Assembly: GCA_041396905.1 (NCBI GenBank)
Contig: JAWKXQ010000018.1
Span: 1-51,963 of the forward strand
Origin: JACXVD01 sp020446665
GTDB lineage: Bacteria > Pseudomonadota > Alphaproteobacteria > Sphingomonadales > Sphingomonadaceae
DNA: 51,963 nt
Direction of reading: 5' to 3'
Part shown: positions 16,149 to 24,185 of the stretch, one piece after another
Position numbering within the stretch: position 1 is the stretch's first letter
Layout of the letters: every line of letters begins with the position of its first letter
Made by a program: the position numbers and the translations under genes
The notes under the pieces: generated by a model
Told to the model about the DNA's origin: nothing
The model's database searches: none
What the model saw: only the letters and a program-made list of their open reading frames with translations

Positions 16149-16886
16149 ATGGCGGTGATTGCCGTGTACAGCGTGAAAGGTGGCGTAGGGAAAACGACCC
16201 TCTCGGCCAACCTTGCCTGGTGCTCGGCCACGATCAGCTGCCGCCATACACTGCTGTGGGATCTCGATGCCGCCGGCGGTGCTGGATATTTGCTGGGCCT
16301 TGATCCCAAGCCCAAAAAGCTGGCGGAGTCCGTCTTTTCGAGGGAAAAGGACGCGGCCAAGCTTTCGCGCAAGACTGCCTGGCCGAAGCTGGACCTGCTG
16401 GCCGCAGATGAGAGCATTCGCGAGCTTGACCAGCAATTGCTGCAAATCGGCAAGCGCAAACGGATTTCCAAGCTGACCAATACACTCGCCAAGGATTACG
16501 ACCGGATCATCCTGGACTGCCCGCCTGTACTCAACGAATTGAGCGCGCAGGTGATGCGGGCGGCCGATCTGGTAATCGTGCCGCTGCCGCCTTCACCTCT
16601 TTCCACCCGTGCTTTCGAACTGGTGGTTCAGGAAGTGGAAGCCCATTCCAGCCCGCATCCGCCAATTCTGCCGGTCCTTTCCATGCTGGATCTGCGCCGC
16701 AACCTGCACCGCGAGGCACGCGAGGCCAATCCCGGCTGGCCTGCCATACCGATGGCCAGCGCAGTGGAACAATGCGCGGTCAGGCGCGAGCCGGTAGGAG
16801 CATTTGCCCCGCGCAGCCCGGGGGCGTTGGCTTTCCAACGCCTGTGGACCGCAATCGAGCGCAAGCTGGCACAGCGTAAGAGCTAG
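16149..16886 (+). CDS. Orphan ParA/MinD-like P-loop ATPase
   Basis: 245 residues. The deviant Walker A motif VKGGVGKTTLSANLA is at 9-22, with signature Lys 10 and Lys 15. LLWDLDAAGGAGYLLGL gives switch I, and DRIILDCPPVLNELSAQVM near 120 gives the Walker B block. No ParB gene or parS-like site is visible nearby, so a chromosome-partition role is unlikely; positioning of another cargo is possible. Here ILDCPP and the short C-terminal domain resemble the ParA subgroup found beside rpoZ in sphingomonads. AAGGAAA lies about ten bases before the ATG, and a longer upstream frame is not ParA-like. It overlaps the convergent secreted-protein gene by four bases. Confidence 0.88.
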   Translation: MAVIAVYSVKGGVGKTTLSANLAWCSATISCRHTLLWDLDAAGGAGYLLGLDPKPKKLAESVFSREKDAAKLSRKTAWPKLDLLAADESIRELDQQLLQIGKRKRISKLTNTLAKDYDRIILDCPPVLNELSAQVMRAADLVIVPLPPSPLSTRAFELVVQEVEAHSSPHPPILPVLSMLDLRRNLHREAREANPGWPAIPMASAVEQCAVRREPVGAFAPRSPGALAFQRLWTAIERKLAQRKS

Positions 16887-17263
16887 GCGCAGGGATATTT
16901 CTTGCGCATCAACTCTGCAAAGGCGACTTTCATCGTGATCGAGGGGCGGCGCGCTTCGGGATAGCTGCGCAAATGCGCCAGCAATTCATCAGAATTCATC
17001 GCTGCCTTTCTCGGCGGGCAGCTATGCGGTGGGTGCCCGGCCGCCTTGTCGGCCTTGAGCCGCGCACGATAGCTAGCACCTGCGGCCTCAGCCTCCCCCT
17101 TCAGGTGCTTGAAATCGCTGGAGAGCAAAGCCATTGGCCCTTTCGCCTTCAGCTTGTCTGCCCTGGTGAGGAAATCCGCGGCACTCATATCGCCGGGGGC
17201 CGCTAATAATTGCAGCGGATAGAGCAAAGCGGTGCAGGCAAGTGAAGCGGCGATCAGGCGCAT
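16883..17263 (-). CDS. Small secreted protein, Rap1a/Tai-like pattern
   Basis: 126 residues with a signal peptide (MRLIAASLACTALLYPLQLL, cut near LAAPGD). The mature part has an FLTRADKLKAKGPMALLSS helix, a central HSCPP Cys, an ELLAHLRSYPEARRPSI helix and a terminal RKKYPCA Cys. A disulfide-linked small helical fold ending in PC resembles the Rap1a/Tai immunity family, but the match is by eye only and no toxin gene is adjacent. It could equally be a lineage-specific periplasmic protein. Co-transcription with the wcaF-like gene 75 bases upstream is possible. Confidence 0.68.
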   Translation of the reverse strand: MRLIAASLACTALLYPLQLLAAPGDMSAADFLTRADKLKAKGPMALLSSDFKHLKGEAEAAGASYRARLKADKAAGHPPHSCPPRKAAMNSDELLAHLRSYPEARRPSITMKVAFAELMRKKYPCA

Positions 17264-17338
17264 GACATAACTCTCTCAAGGATAAGGTTGGCTGATTTCA
17301 CCTGCTGGCCCGAAGTTGGGCAGAACGCCTTACACTCC

Positions 17339-17908
17339 TCAGCCAAGCGACGGGCGCTCACCGATCTGTTTCGCCGGGTTGCCACCCCAGACGGTCCATG
17401 GCGGCATGTCCTTCACCGCTACACCGCGTGCAGCCAGCACGGCACCTTCGCCCAATGTTACGCCGGGTGCGACGAAGGCTTCTGCTGCCACCCAGCTATG
17501 CGCACCCAGTTCAATCGGGCGCGTAACCAGCTGGAAGTGCGGATCGCGATGATCATGATCCCCCGCACAGAGATAGGCCCGCTGCGAGACGATCGCGCCT
17601 TTTCGCAGGGTGATCGGCGCCATATTGTAGCAATCGACCTTCGGCCCGATGGTGGAGCCCTCTTCCATCACCAGATGGCGAGGGAGCCAGATCCGTGCGG
17701 AAGGGTAGATATTCGCCCCTTTGGCGATCTTCGCACCGAACAGGCGCAGCATGAAGCGGCGCCAGCCCTTGCCGAAAGGCGGTGGAACTATCCGCCCGAA
17801 AATGAGCCAGCAAATCGCAAACACGGCACGTTCAATGCGGTTGGCCAGCGAAAAGCTGGGGCCGCCTTCCAATGGACGAGTGGCGCTGGCATCCAGCGGA
17901 TCAGTCAT
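17339..17908 (-). CDS. WcaF-like hexapeptide acetyltransferase (EPS)
   Basis: 189 residues. The hydrophobic N-terminal region (AVFAICWLIFGRIVPPPF) and following left-handed beta-helix repeats (IAKGANIYPSARIWLPRHL, then STIGPKVDCYNMAPITLRKG, SQRAYLCAGDHDHRD) are typical of the putative colanic acid acetyltransferase WcaF branch. The catalytic His is in the GDHDHRDPHF segment, and GGNPAKQIGERP closes the domain. It should O-acetylate a polysaccharide precursor using acetyl-CoA. It overlaps the 385-residue gene by four bases (ATGA), so it is the last clear member of the disrupted EPS operon. Confidence 0.9.
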   Translation of the reverse strand: MTDPLDASATRPLEGGPSFSLANRIERAVFAICWLIFGRIVPPPFGKGWRRFMLRLFGAKIAKGANIYPSARIWLPRHLVMEEGSTIGPKVDCYNMAPITLRKGAIVSQRAYLCAGDHDHRDPHFQLVTRPIELGAHSWVAAEAFVAPGVTLGEGAVLAARGVAVKDMPPWTVWGGNPAKQIGERPSLG

Positions 17909-19062
17909 CGCTGGCTATCCGGATTACCTTTGCCCAGCCAGACCTTACGCAGCAGGATACGCGCATCACCCGGCCCGCTACCGGCGCCAGCGACCAATGT
18001 CAGGAACCCCGTCGAGCAGCCTTCCGGGATAGAGACAGTCCAGCGGCCAAACGGGCCTTCAACAGCCCCTACCGGTTCCATTTGCAAACGGCCCTTGCCT
18101 TCACAGCGGACCTGCCACTGCAGGCCGCGGGCACTGCCGCTCTCCGCTTCGCCTTTGACATCCAGCGTCAGCAGACCCGGTTCCAGCAAGACATACTGGC
18201 CCAGTTGCTGGCCCCGCGCACCCCCCGGCAGCTCCAGCGCAAAACCGCCGCCTTCAAGCGGCGCACCCGCACCATCCAGCCGCCATTCGCCGCCCAGCAC
18301 CGGCCCTTCCATATGGAGCCGGGTAAAATCACCATCATAAAGGAGCCCGCTGAAGTCAGCCGGGCTGGTCAGCGTATCGCGCCACAGGGCCTGGCCCTTT
18401 TCCGGCGCACCGGCAGCAGCAAAGCCCTGCCCCATATCGCTGACCGCCTCACGCAGCCACGCGCCGTCTTCCGGATCAAGCTTGCGCACCAGGTTGGCTC
18501 GCAATGCCATCAATTCCGGGTTTTCCGGGGCCATGCGGAAATAGCGATTCCACCAGTCCAGCGGCCCGCGCAAGGCGGCGCGCGCTGCGAGTGCTTCGGC
18601 CCCGCCATCCATCGCCAGCAGGCGATCTGCGTAAGGCCCGGCAATATTGGCATCCTGCGTCCGCCCCAGCGCATCAATCCGCTGGGCTGCAATGACTGGC
18701 TGTCCCTCTGCCAGAGCCGCCTCCACCAGCCGTACATTGGTCATATAATCGCGCCAGCCCAAAGCAGCCGACAGGTTAAGCGCAGCCACTTGCCGTTCTT
18801 TTTCGGCACCGGTTGACGCGATGGTCAGCCCGAATTGTTCGTAAGGCATGGCCTGCACAGCGCGCCGGGCAAACATGACGGCCAGTGACGGTGATTTTTC
18901 CTGAAGGCCCGCCAGTGCTGCGGCTTGCTGCACATTGCGGTCAAACGGGGCAAGCGGTGCTGCAGAATAGGGATCGCCGCCAGCCAGCACGCCGCCCCCG
19001 AACAGGCCAAGGGTCGCGATGCCGGCCAGCCCGGTCACGAGCATGGCCGGAAACACTTTCAT
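17905..19062 (-). CDS. EPS-locus exported protein of unknown function (385 aa)
   Basis: 385 residues. An N-terminal signal or anchor (MLVTGLAGIATLGLFGGGVL) precedes a helical part (about 45-210) with TPR-like alanine-rich helices such as SLAVMFARRAVQAMPYEQ and LVEAALAEGQPVIAAQRI. The C-terminal half (about 230-370) is beta-rich, has two Cys (QVRCEGKGRL, PEGCSTGFL), and may be a carbohydrate-binding-like sandwich. I do not recognise a named family. It shares one base with the stop of the kinase gene (TGATG) and overlaps the wcaF-like gene by four bases. Its place argues for a role in polymer assembly or export in the periplasm. Confidence 0.8.
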   Translation of the reverse strand: MKVFPAMLVTGLAGIATLGLFGGGVLAGGDPYSAAPLAPFDRNVQQAAALAGLQEKSPSLAVMFARRAVQAMPYEQFGLTIASTGAEKERQVAALNLSAALGWRDYMTNVRLVEAALAEGQPVIAAQRIDALGRTQDANIAGPYADRLLAMDGGAEALAARAALRGPLDWWNRYFRMAPENPELMALRANLVRKLDPEDGAWLREAVSDMGQGFAAAGAPEKGQALWRDTLTSPADFSGLLYDGDFTRLHMEGPVLGGEWRLDGAGAPLEGGGFALELPGGARGQQLGQYVLLEPGLLTLDVKGEAESGSARGLQWQVRCEGKGRLQMEPVGAVEGPFGRWTVSIPEGCSTGFLTLVAGAGSGPGDARILLRKVWLGKGNPDSQR

Positions 19063-19832
19063 CAGGTCGCATCCCGCCCATAGGAGTAATAATAGCCATA
19101 TTCATAGCCATAGCCCGACTGCTTCGGATCGAACTTGTTGAGCACGGCACCATCAATATGGATATTATTGGCCTTGAGGCGCTTGATCGCGGAACCAGCG
19201 CCGCCATGGGTGGCACGGCCTGCTTCAGCCACAAACATGAGATGGTCGATCCGCTGCGCCAGCAGGATCGTATCGGCAAGACCAAGCACCGGCGGCCCGT
19301 CAAAGATGACCACGTCATATTCAGCCATCACGGCATCGCGGAATTCAATGAAGCTGGCGCTGGAAAGCAGTTCCGGCACCGAAGGCGGCAATGGACCAGC
19401 CGGGATCAGCTTCACGCCACCTGCCGATTCCTGCACTGTCTCGCGCCAGTCAATCTGGCGGGTAAGGACATTGCTGAGGCCAATTTCGCGGCTGACACCC
19501 TGAATCTGGTGCTGTGACGGTCGCCGCAAGTCAGCATCAACCATCAGCACATTCTTGCCTTCACGCACAAAGCTGCGCGCAACGCCATAGGCGACGAGGC
19601 TCTTGCCTTCCGATTGCTGGCTTGACGTGACCAGCAAGGTCTTGAGCCCTTCGGTAGAGAGCAGACCCAGCGAGGTGCGCAGAGCGGCAAAGCTTTCCGA
19701 TACCCCGGATTTGGGATTTTCAAGCTCCTCCATGATATCCTCGCCGCCGTCCAGTTTGGGCACGCTGCCGAGGAAGGGCAGGCCAAGCCGCTCTGTGACG
19801 TCTTCCGGCGTACGGGTTGCGTCATGCAGCAT
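19062..19832 (-). CDS. Wzc/CpsD-type tyrosine autokinase domain, N-terminal half missing
   Basis: 256 residues are present: residues of the linker (TRTPEDVTERLGLPFLGSVP) and the complete BY-kinase domain. Walker A is VTSSQQSEGKSLVAYGVA near 70, Walker A-prime VLMVDADLRRPSQH near 97, Walker B VVIFDGPPVLGLAD near 176, and a tyrosine cluster YGYEYGYYYSYGRD closes the protein. The linker belongs between membrane helix 2 and the kinase of one-piece proteobacterial chain-length regulators of 700 or more residues, so the Wzz domain and both membrane helices are lost. Without them the kinase probably cannot control polymer length. Its ATG is an internal Met codon of the parental gene, two bases after the gmd stop, with no clear ribosome site. 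Confidence 0.85.
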   Translation of the reverse strand: MLHDATRTPEDVTERLGLPFLGSVPKLDGGEDIMEELENPKSGVSESFAALRTSLGLLSTEGLKTLLVTSSQQSEGKSLVAYGVARSFVREGKNVLMVDADLRRPSQHQIQGVSREIGLSNVLTRQIDWRETVQESAGGVKLIPAGPLPPSVPELLSSASFIEFRDAVMAEYDVVIFDGPPVLGLADTILLAQRIDHLMFVAEAGRATHGGAGSAIKRLKANNIHIDGAVLNKFDPKQSGYGYEYGYYYSYGRDAT

Positions 19833-19845
19833 TTCTATTCAGGCG
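19828..19845. other. Fusion junction between gmd and the EPS kinase gene
   Basis: Read on the minus strand, gmd runs to CCTGAA (Pro-Glu of FETPE) and then TAGAAATG opens the kinase. In intact gmd the next residue is Tyr (TAT/TAC). In the kinase frame the same bases read ATA-GAA-ATG (Ile-Glu-Met), which fits its linker. ATA could therefore belong to either parent, as expected of a short-homology deletion end point. Both truncated genes are polysaccharide genes on the same strand. Confidence 0.75.
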
Positions 19846-20152
19846 TCTCAAACGAAACGGCAACATGGCTCTGCGCTGCAAGGTTATAGATTTCGTGCGG
19901 CTTGGTGTCCTGAACGATCCGGATCAGATTGGTCGAATCGGTCATGTCGCCATAATGCAGATGAAACAGCGGCTCATCGACATGCGGATCCTGATAGATA
20001 TCTTCGATCCGGCCGGTGTTGAATGAGGACGAACGCCGCTTCAGCCCGTGCACTTCGTAGCCCTTGTCGAGCAAAAGCTGCGCCAGATAGGCACCATCCT
20101 GCCCTGTCACGCCGGTAATGAGAGCGCGTTTACGTTCACCAGTGGCGGCCAT
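19835..20152 (-). pseudogene. gmd: GDP-mannose 4,6-dehydratase, N-terminal fragment
   Basis: Only 105 of about 325-370 residues are present. The NADP-binding start RALITGVTGQDGAYLAQLLL, the KRRSSSFNTGRIEDIY segment and YNLAAQSHVAVSFETPE are textbook Gmd. The frame then ends in TAG, before the catalytic Thr-Glu-Tyr-Lys residues (YxxxK) and the whole substrate domain, so the product cannot be active. Intact Gmd makes GDP-4-keto-6-deoxymannose for fucose, rhamnose or perosamine in surface polysaccharides. The ATG has AGGGGA nine bases upstream, so the fragment is probably still translated. Confidence 0.93.
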
Positions 20153-20237
20153 GTCCGATATTTCCCCTATGCTGCAATTGCGAAAAGACCCGTAGCAAAT
20201 TCAACAACAGTCACAAGGGCCTTACAACTTTTGTCTT

Positions 20238-21473
20238 TCAATCGGACGCATCCAGCCAACGGCCCAGCTTGCTGGCCTTGGCCGAAATGCTGCGCGCTTC
20301 GTGGCTGCGCAATTGGGCCAGTGTCTCCCCGGAACGGCGGGCGAGCCATGCAAGGTATGTCGTCCCAGTTGCGGCGGCGTCGGCACCGGGATGTCGTGCA
20401 CGGTTGCCCCCCCTCAGGCGTTCAGCCGCCCTGGCAGCAAGCCCGGCAAGGCCCGCTTCTGCATAGCTGTCACGCAAGCCCACCAGCAGCCCGCTTGCCT
20501 TGCGCTGTGTCAGGTCCTGCAACAACAGGTCTGCGGATTCATCCAGCACATTGTCATCGACCTGGACCGGACACCCCGCCCTCTGCACCAGCCCGGGGAG
20601 GCGCCAGCGATCAACCAGCGCCACCAACAATGCCGCTCCGCGCAGCCAGCCGCCTAGCCGGGCATCATCCCAAAGGCGTGGCCAATCGACTTCCCCGCCA
20701 CGCAACAGATAATCAATATCACCTAGCACAAGCGGTCCGGCATCGAGACGTCCGCTATAGACAGCATGGATCGCGAGGTGCGCAAACATATGATGCCGCG
20801 CGGGATAGCGCACCGGATCGCCATCAGCATAGCCGATCGCATCAGCCAGGATCGCAGCATCATCCGGTGGTGGCATCGAATGGTCGAGACTGCCCGGCGG
20901 CTCCCACGCGTGCATATGCACTTCCAGCACGGTCCCTCGCGGGCTGGTGAGCTGCGGCATGTGTTTGGCATTACCAACCATTTCTTCCGGCTTGCGGGCA
21001 GAGGCAATGTCCTGCCTGTAACCAGCCGCCCGAAGCACATAGAAGGCATCGAGCGCGCGATTGGTCGGCACCAGCAGATCAAGGTCACGTTTGGGCCGTT
21101 CGGCAGCGTTGGGCCAGGCGTGCCAGGCCAGCCACGATCCCTTGAGCGCAACGTTTTCAATCCCGGCTTTGCCAAGCGCGCGCACCGCTTCGAACAGATC
21201 CGCCCGCTGGCGTAATGCGACCAGCCCCCATTCACGGTGCACGTCGCGCCAGTTTTCGGCGATGAACGGGGGGACCTTTATCCGCAACTCCCCGCGCGCC
21301 AGCCGCCCATGGAGATGCGCGTCGATCCGGTGCTGGTTCGCCAGCGCGGCCAACGCTTCCCAGTCGCTGTGATCCAGCCGCAAGGCTTCGCGCCACAAAT
21401 CCTCGCGCGGGCCGAGCAGACTAAGCAGGATGCGGCGCAGATGGCCAGGTGCAGAAGCTGCTGCGGGGCTCAT
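20238..21473 (-). CDS. Nucleotidyltransferase-family protein (NTP_transf_5 type)
   Basis: 411 residues, soluble. The N-terminal helical part (LLGPREDLWREALRLDHSDW, HRIDAHLHGRLARGEL) leads to the nucleotidyltransferase core: VALKGSWLAWHAWPN near 110 and KRDLDLLVPTNRALDAFYVL near 127, where the DLDLLV Asp pair is the metal site. A second half with HMFAHLAIHAVYSG and a DIDYLLR motif follows. Proteins of this family occur in exopolysaccharide and exosortase loci, role unknown. It lies 16 bases after lptA and 85 bases before the gmd fragment. Confidence 0.83.
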   Translation of the reverse strand: MSPAAASAPGHLRRILLSLLGPREDLWREALRLDHSDWEALAALANQHRIDAHLHGRLARGELRIKVPPFIAENWRDVHREWGLVALRQRADLFEAVRALGKAGIENVALKGSWLAWHAWPNAAERPKRDLDLLVPTNRALDAFYVLRAAGYRQDIASARKPEEMVGNAKHMPQLTSPRGTVLEVHMHAWEPPGSLDHSMPPPDDAAILADAIGYADGDPVRYPARHHMFAHLAIHAVYSGRLDAGPLVLGDIDYLLRGGEVDWPRLWDDARLGGWLRGAALLVALVDRWRLPGLVQRAGCPVQVDDNVLDESADLLLQDLTQRKASGLLVGLRDSYAEAGLAGLAARAAERLRGGNRARHPGADAAATGTTYLAWLARRSGETLAQLRSHEARSISAKASKLGRWLDASD

Positions 21474-21489
21474 GGAGCCACCGTGGCGA

Positions 21490-22044
21490 TCAGTTCTGCG
21501 GGACGGAGAAACGCCCGGTCACGCGTCCGCCAGAACCTTCATTGCCACTGCCGGTTACCGAGGATGATCCCGATGCGCGGCCATCCACGCTGGACACACC
21601 ACTGGCCAGGTCAATCACCAGCCGCCCGCCATTGAGTGTATCGCTGCCCCGGCGCAGACGGACATTTCCCGCCATGGTGATGATCCGCCGATTGAAATCA
21701 TAAACAGCCACGTCGCCGCTGGCGCTTTCATCCCCGCGAGTGACCTGTACCCCGCCCGTGGCAGTGATGCGCTGGATCTCGGTGGTGTTTCCGCCGCCCA
21801 GATCGACAATGGTTCGCGCTGCGCGCAGCCGCAGCCCGGCCTGAGTGATATCGACATTGCCGGAGAGCACGACGCGGTTCTGGCGGTCCTGCGCTTCGAT
21901 CCTGTCCGCGCCAACATCCACCGGCGCACGCGAATTGTGCCCGGCAATCGCCTGCGCATTGAGCTGAATCCCGGCCATGGCCGTGCAAGTCAGCACAAAG
22001 CTGCCCAGGCCCCAGCGAAAAGCGGTTTTCAGGTGGTTACTCAT
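21490..22044 (-). CDS. lptA: LPS transport periplasmic protein LptA
   Basis: 184 residues. A signal peptide is followed by an OstA/LptA beta-jellyroll (about 38-165): APVDVGADRIEAQDRQNRVV, then LSGNVDITQAGLRLRAARTI, TATGGVQVTRGDESASGD and ITMAGNVRLRRGSDTLNG, the repeating edges of the LPS-conducting groove. LptA bridges LptC and LptD across the periplasm. The ATG overlaps the lptC stop by four bases. lptB is not in the window. Confidence 0.92.
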   Translation of the reverse strand: MSNHLKTAFRWGLGSFVLTCTAMAGIQLNAQAIAGHNSRAPVDVGADRIEAQDRQNRVVLSGNVDITQAGLRLRAARTIVDLGGGNTTEIQRITATGGVQVTRGDESASGDVAVYDFNRRIITMAGNVRLRRGSDTLNGGRLVIDLASGVSSVDGRASGSSSVTGSGNEGSGGRVTGRFSVPQN

Positions 22045-22709
22045 TGCGGCATCCTCACTCGCCCCGGCACCATGCGCAGCCGGGCATTTCCTTCCAGTGT
22101 CAGCACACGTTCGCCTATGTCAGCATAGAGCCGATCAGCACGGAATGTGCCACTGGGAATTTCCCCCTCGACCCCACCTTCACCCTGCAACTTGCGGGTT
22201 TCAAGGTTGATCGACACATTGCTGGCAACCAGCGAATAGCCATCGGCAGCGGACAGCCGGATCGGGCCTGCAACAGAAACAGTTTCGCTATCAATGTCAT
22301 ATTGCGCGGCATCCGCCGTCATTCGTGCCGGGCCATCGGCCAGCAGCAGGCCTGCCACCAGATCAGTCAGACGAACCACTCCTTCGCGGCTCGATTGCTG
22401 CACAGCTTCGCCTGCCGTGAGCGAAAAGGGGCGCCCCTGATCATCCATGCCCCGATACATTGCATTATCGACGCGCAGCCTCTCCTTGATAATCGCCACC
22501 TTGTTCCGGTCGAGCAGGAAGCTGACCTCGCCGCGCGGGCTGAGGGGAGTGATGATCATCAGCGCGGCCAGCACGCCCACAGCCATGGGCAGACCCTTGG
22601 CCAGCCAGCTAACCAACCGGTCATGCGACCCGCCGGGCGCAGCATGATGCTGCCGCGCACTGCGCAGCGCCTTTGCTTCCTGCGTTTCGATCCGGCGTTG
22701 GGTGGTCAT
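22041..22709 (-). CDS. lptC: LPS export protein LptC
   Basis: 222 residues with one N-terminal membrane helix (GLPMAVGVLAALMIITPL near 46-63) and a periplasmic LptC jellyroll: SFLLDRNKVAIIKERLRVDN, GRPFSLTAGEAVQQ, then SVAGPIRLSAADGYSLVASN and GRFRADR-like GTFRADRLYADI. LptC sits on the LptBFG exporter and hands LPS to LptA. The start is at MTTQRRIE; an open frame continues 27 codons into rnd. rnd ends 25 bases upstream, so rnd-lptC-lptA form one unit, a common order in sphingomonads. Confidence 0.9.
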   Translation of the reverse strand: MTTQRRIETQEAKALRSARQHHAAPGGSHDRLVSWLAKGLPMAVGVLAALMIITPLSPRGEVSFLLDRNKVAIIKERLRVDNAMYRGMDDQGRPFSLTAGEAVQQSSREGVVRLTDLVAGLLLADGPARMTADAAQYDIDSETVSVAGPIRLSAADGYSLVASNVSINLETRKLQGEGGVEGEIPSGTFRADRLYADIGERVLTLEGNARLRMVPGRVRMPQ

Positions 22710-22734
22710 GGGACGGTGTGTGCCTTGTCCTGCC

Positions 22735-23352
22735 TTACTCGTGGCTGAAAATGTCCTTCTCCGCCCATCCGGCAATGTCGAGCCGCGCACGGGTGGGAAG
22801 GAAATCGAAACAAGCCTGTGCCATCTCGCTGCGCCCTTCGCGCTCCAGCCGCTTTTCCAGTTCGGCCTTCATGCGGTGCAGGAAGCGCACGTCGCTGGCG
22901 GCATATTCGCGCTGTGCATCGCTCAGCACCGGGCCGCCCCAGTCGCTCGACTGCTGTTGCTTGGAAATGCTTTCACCCAGCAATTCCTCACACAGGTTCT
23001 TCAGGCCATGCCGATCCGTATAGGTGCGCACCAGCTTGCTGGCGATCTTGGTGCAGAAAACCGGCGCAGCCATCACGCCGAGATAATACTCGATCGCAGC
23101 CAGATCGAAACGCGCGAAGTGATACAGCTTCACCCGGTCCGGATCGGCCAGCACTGCCTTCAGATTGGGCGCGTCATAGGAACTGCCGGGGCCAAAGCGC
23201 ACCAGATGCTCATCCCCCTGACCGTCACTGATCTGCACCACGCATAGCCGGTCACGCGGGGTAATCAGCCCCATCGTTTCCGTATCGACCGCCACCGGCC
23301 CGGGCGCGAGCACGCCTGCGGGCAAATCTTCTTCATGGAAATATACTGCCAT
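22735..23352 (-). CDS. rnd: Ribonuclease D-like 3'-5' exonuclease
   Basis: 205 residues, the short alphaproteobacterial form without HRDC domains. The DEDDy motifs are intact: VAVDTETMGL with Asp 23 and Glu 25 (Exo I), KLYHFARFDLAAIEYYLG with Asp (Exo II) near 85, and REYAASDVRFL with the YxxxD block (Exo III) near 165. It trims tRNA or other RNA 3' ends in the cytoplasm. The open frame runs far upstream antisense to ung, but the ATG at MAVYFHEED is where similarity starts. Confidence 0.92.
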   Translation of the reverse strand: MAVYFHEEDLPAGVLAPGPVAVDTETMGLITPRDRLCVVQISDGQGDEHLVRFGPGSSYDAPNLKAVLADPDRVKLYHFARFDLAAIEYYLGVMAAPVFCTKIASKLVRTYTDRHGLKNLCEELLGESISKQQQSSDWGGPVLSDAQREYAASDVRFLHRMKAELEKRLEREGRSEMAQACFDFLPTRARLDIAGWAEKDIFSHE

Positions 23353-23430
23353 GCCGGGTGCCTTAGTCCGATTGGGGATTAAGGGAAAGGGGCGCTGGCA
23401 GGGTGACGCGTTGCGCAGTAGCAATTGCCC

Positions 23431-24120
23431 ATGAGCGAGACTGTCCCGGAAAGCTGGAGCCCCGTGCTCAATCCCTTGCTGGCAACCCCGGAAGCGCGGC
23501 GACTGGGCGGCTGGCTGCGCGCCGAAGAAGATGCCGGAAAGCAGGTCTTCCCCCCCCGTGGCACAAGGCTGCGCGCGCTGGAGCTGACGCCGCTCGATGC
23601 GGTGAAAGTCGTGATTTTGGGGCAGGATCCCTATCACGGGCCGGGGCAGGCACATGGGCTGTGCTTTTCCGTGCCCGAAGGGGTGCAGGTGCCGCCCAGC
23701 CTGAAGAACATCTACAAGGAATTGCAATCCGACCTCGGCATCGCGCCACCCGGCCATGGCAATCTGGAGCATTGGGCACGGCAAGGCGTGTTGCTGCTCA
23801 ACAATTCGCTTACGGTCGAATCGAGTCGGGCCGGCAGCCATGCGGGCAAGGGCTGGGAAGCCATCACCGATGGCTGCGTCGCTGCGGTTGCCCAGCGCGC
23901 AGAGCCCAGCGTCTTCATCCTTTGGGGCAGCCATGCACAGGGCAAGGCCGCACGCATCCCCAAACTGGCCGCTGGCGGCAGCCACTGCATCATCCGCTCC
24001 CCCCATCCCAGCCCGCTCTCCGCCCATCGCGGCTTCTTCGGGTCCAAACCTTTCAGCCAGGCCAACGCATTCCTTGAAAGCCATGGGCGAGGGGCCATCG
24101 ACTGGACCCTGCCGGAATAG
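23431..24120 (+). CDS. ung: Uracil-DNA glycosylase, family 1
   Basis: 229 residues. GQDPYHGPGQAHG at 64-76 holds the water-activating Asp 66. LLLNNSLTVE near 127 supplies the uracil-binding Asn, and SPHPSPLSAHRGFFG near 190 supplies the catalytic His and the minor-groove loop. PPSLKNIYKEL is also typical. It removes uracil from DNA, starting base-excision repair. The first ATG (MSETVPE) was chosen over a TTG two codons earlier. It diverges from rnd across 78 bases. Confidence 0.97.
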   Translation: MSETVPESWSPVLNPLLATPEARRLGGWLRAEEDAGKQVFPPRGTRLRALELTPLDAVKVVILGQDPYHGPGQAHGLCFSVPEGVQVPPSLKNIYKELQSDLGIAPPGHGNLEHWARQGVLLLNNSLTVESSRAGSHAGKGWEAITDGCVAAVAQRAEPSVFILWGSHAQGKAARIPKLAAGGSHCIIRSPHPSPLSAHRGFFGSKPFSQANAFLESHGRGAIDWTLPE

Positions 24121-24185
24121 GATCAGCCCCCTTGCCTTGACGTCGGCCTGTAAGACATATTGGCTGGTGCAATGTCGGGGGACAC

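Noticed and set aside
19062..19832. Kinase as a natural Gram-positive-type CpsD without a Wzz domain
   Set aside because: The protein starts with a linker (RTPEDV...LGLPFLGSVP) that only makes sense downstream of Wzz membrane helices, and it abuts a truncated gmd.
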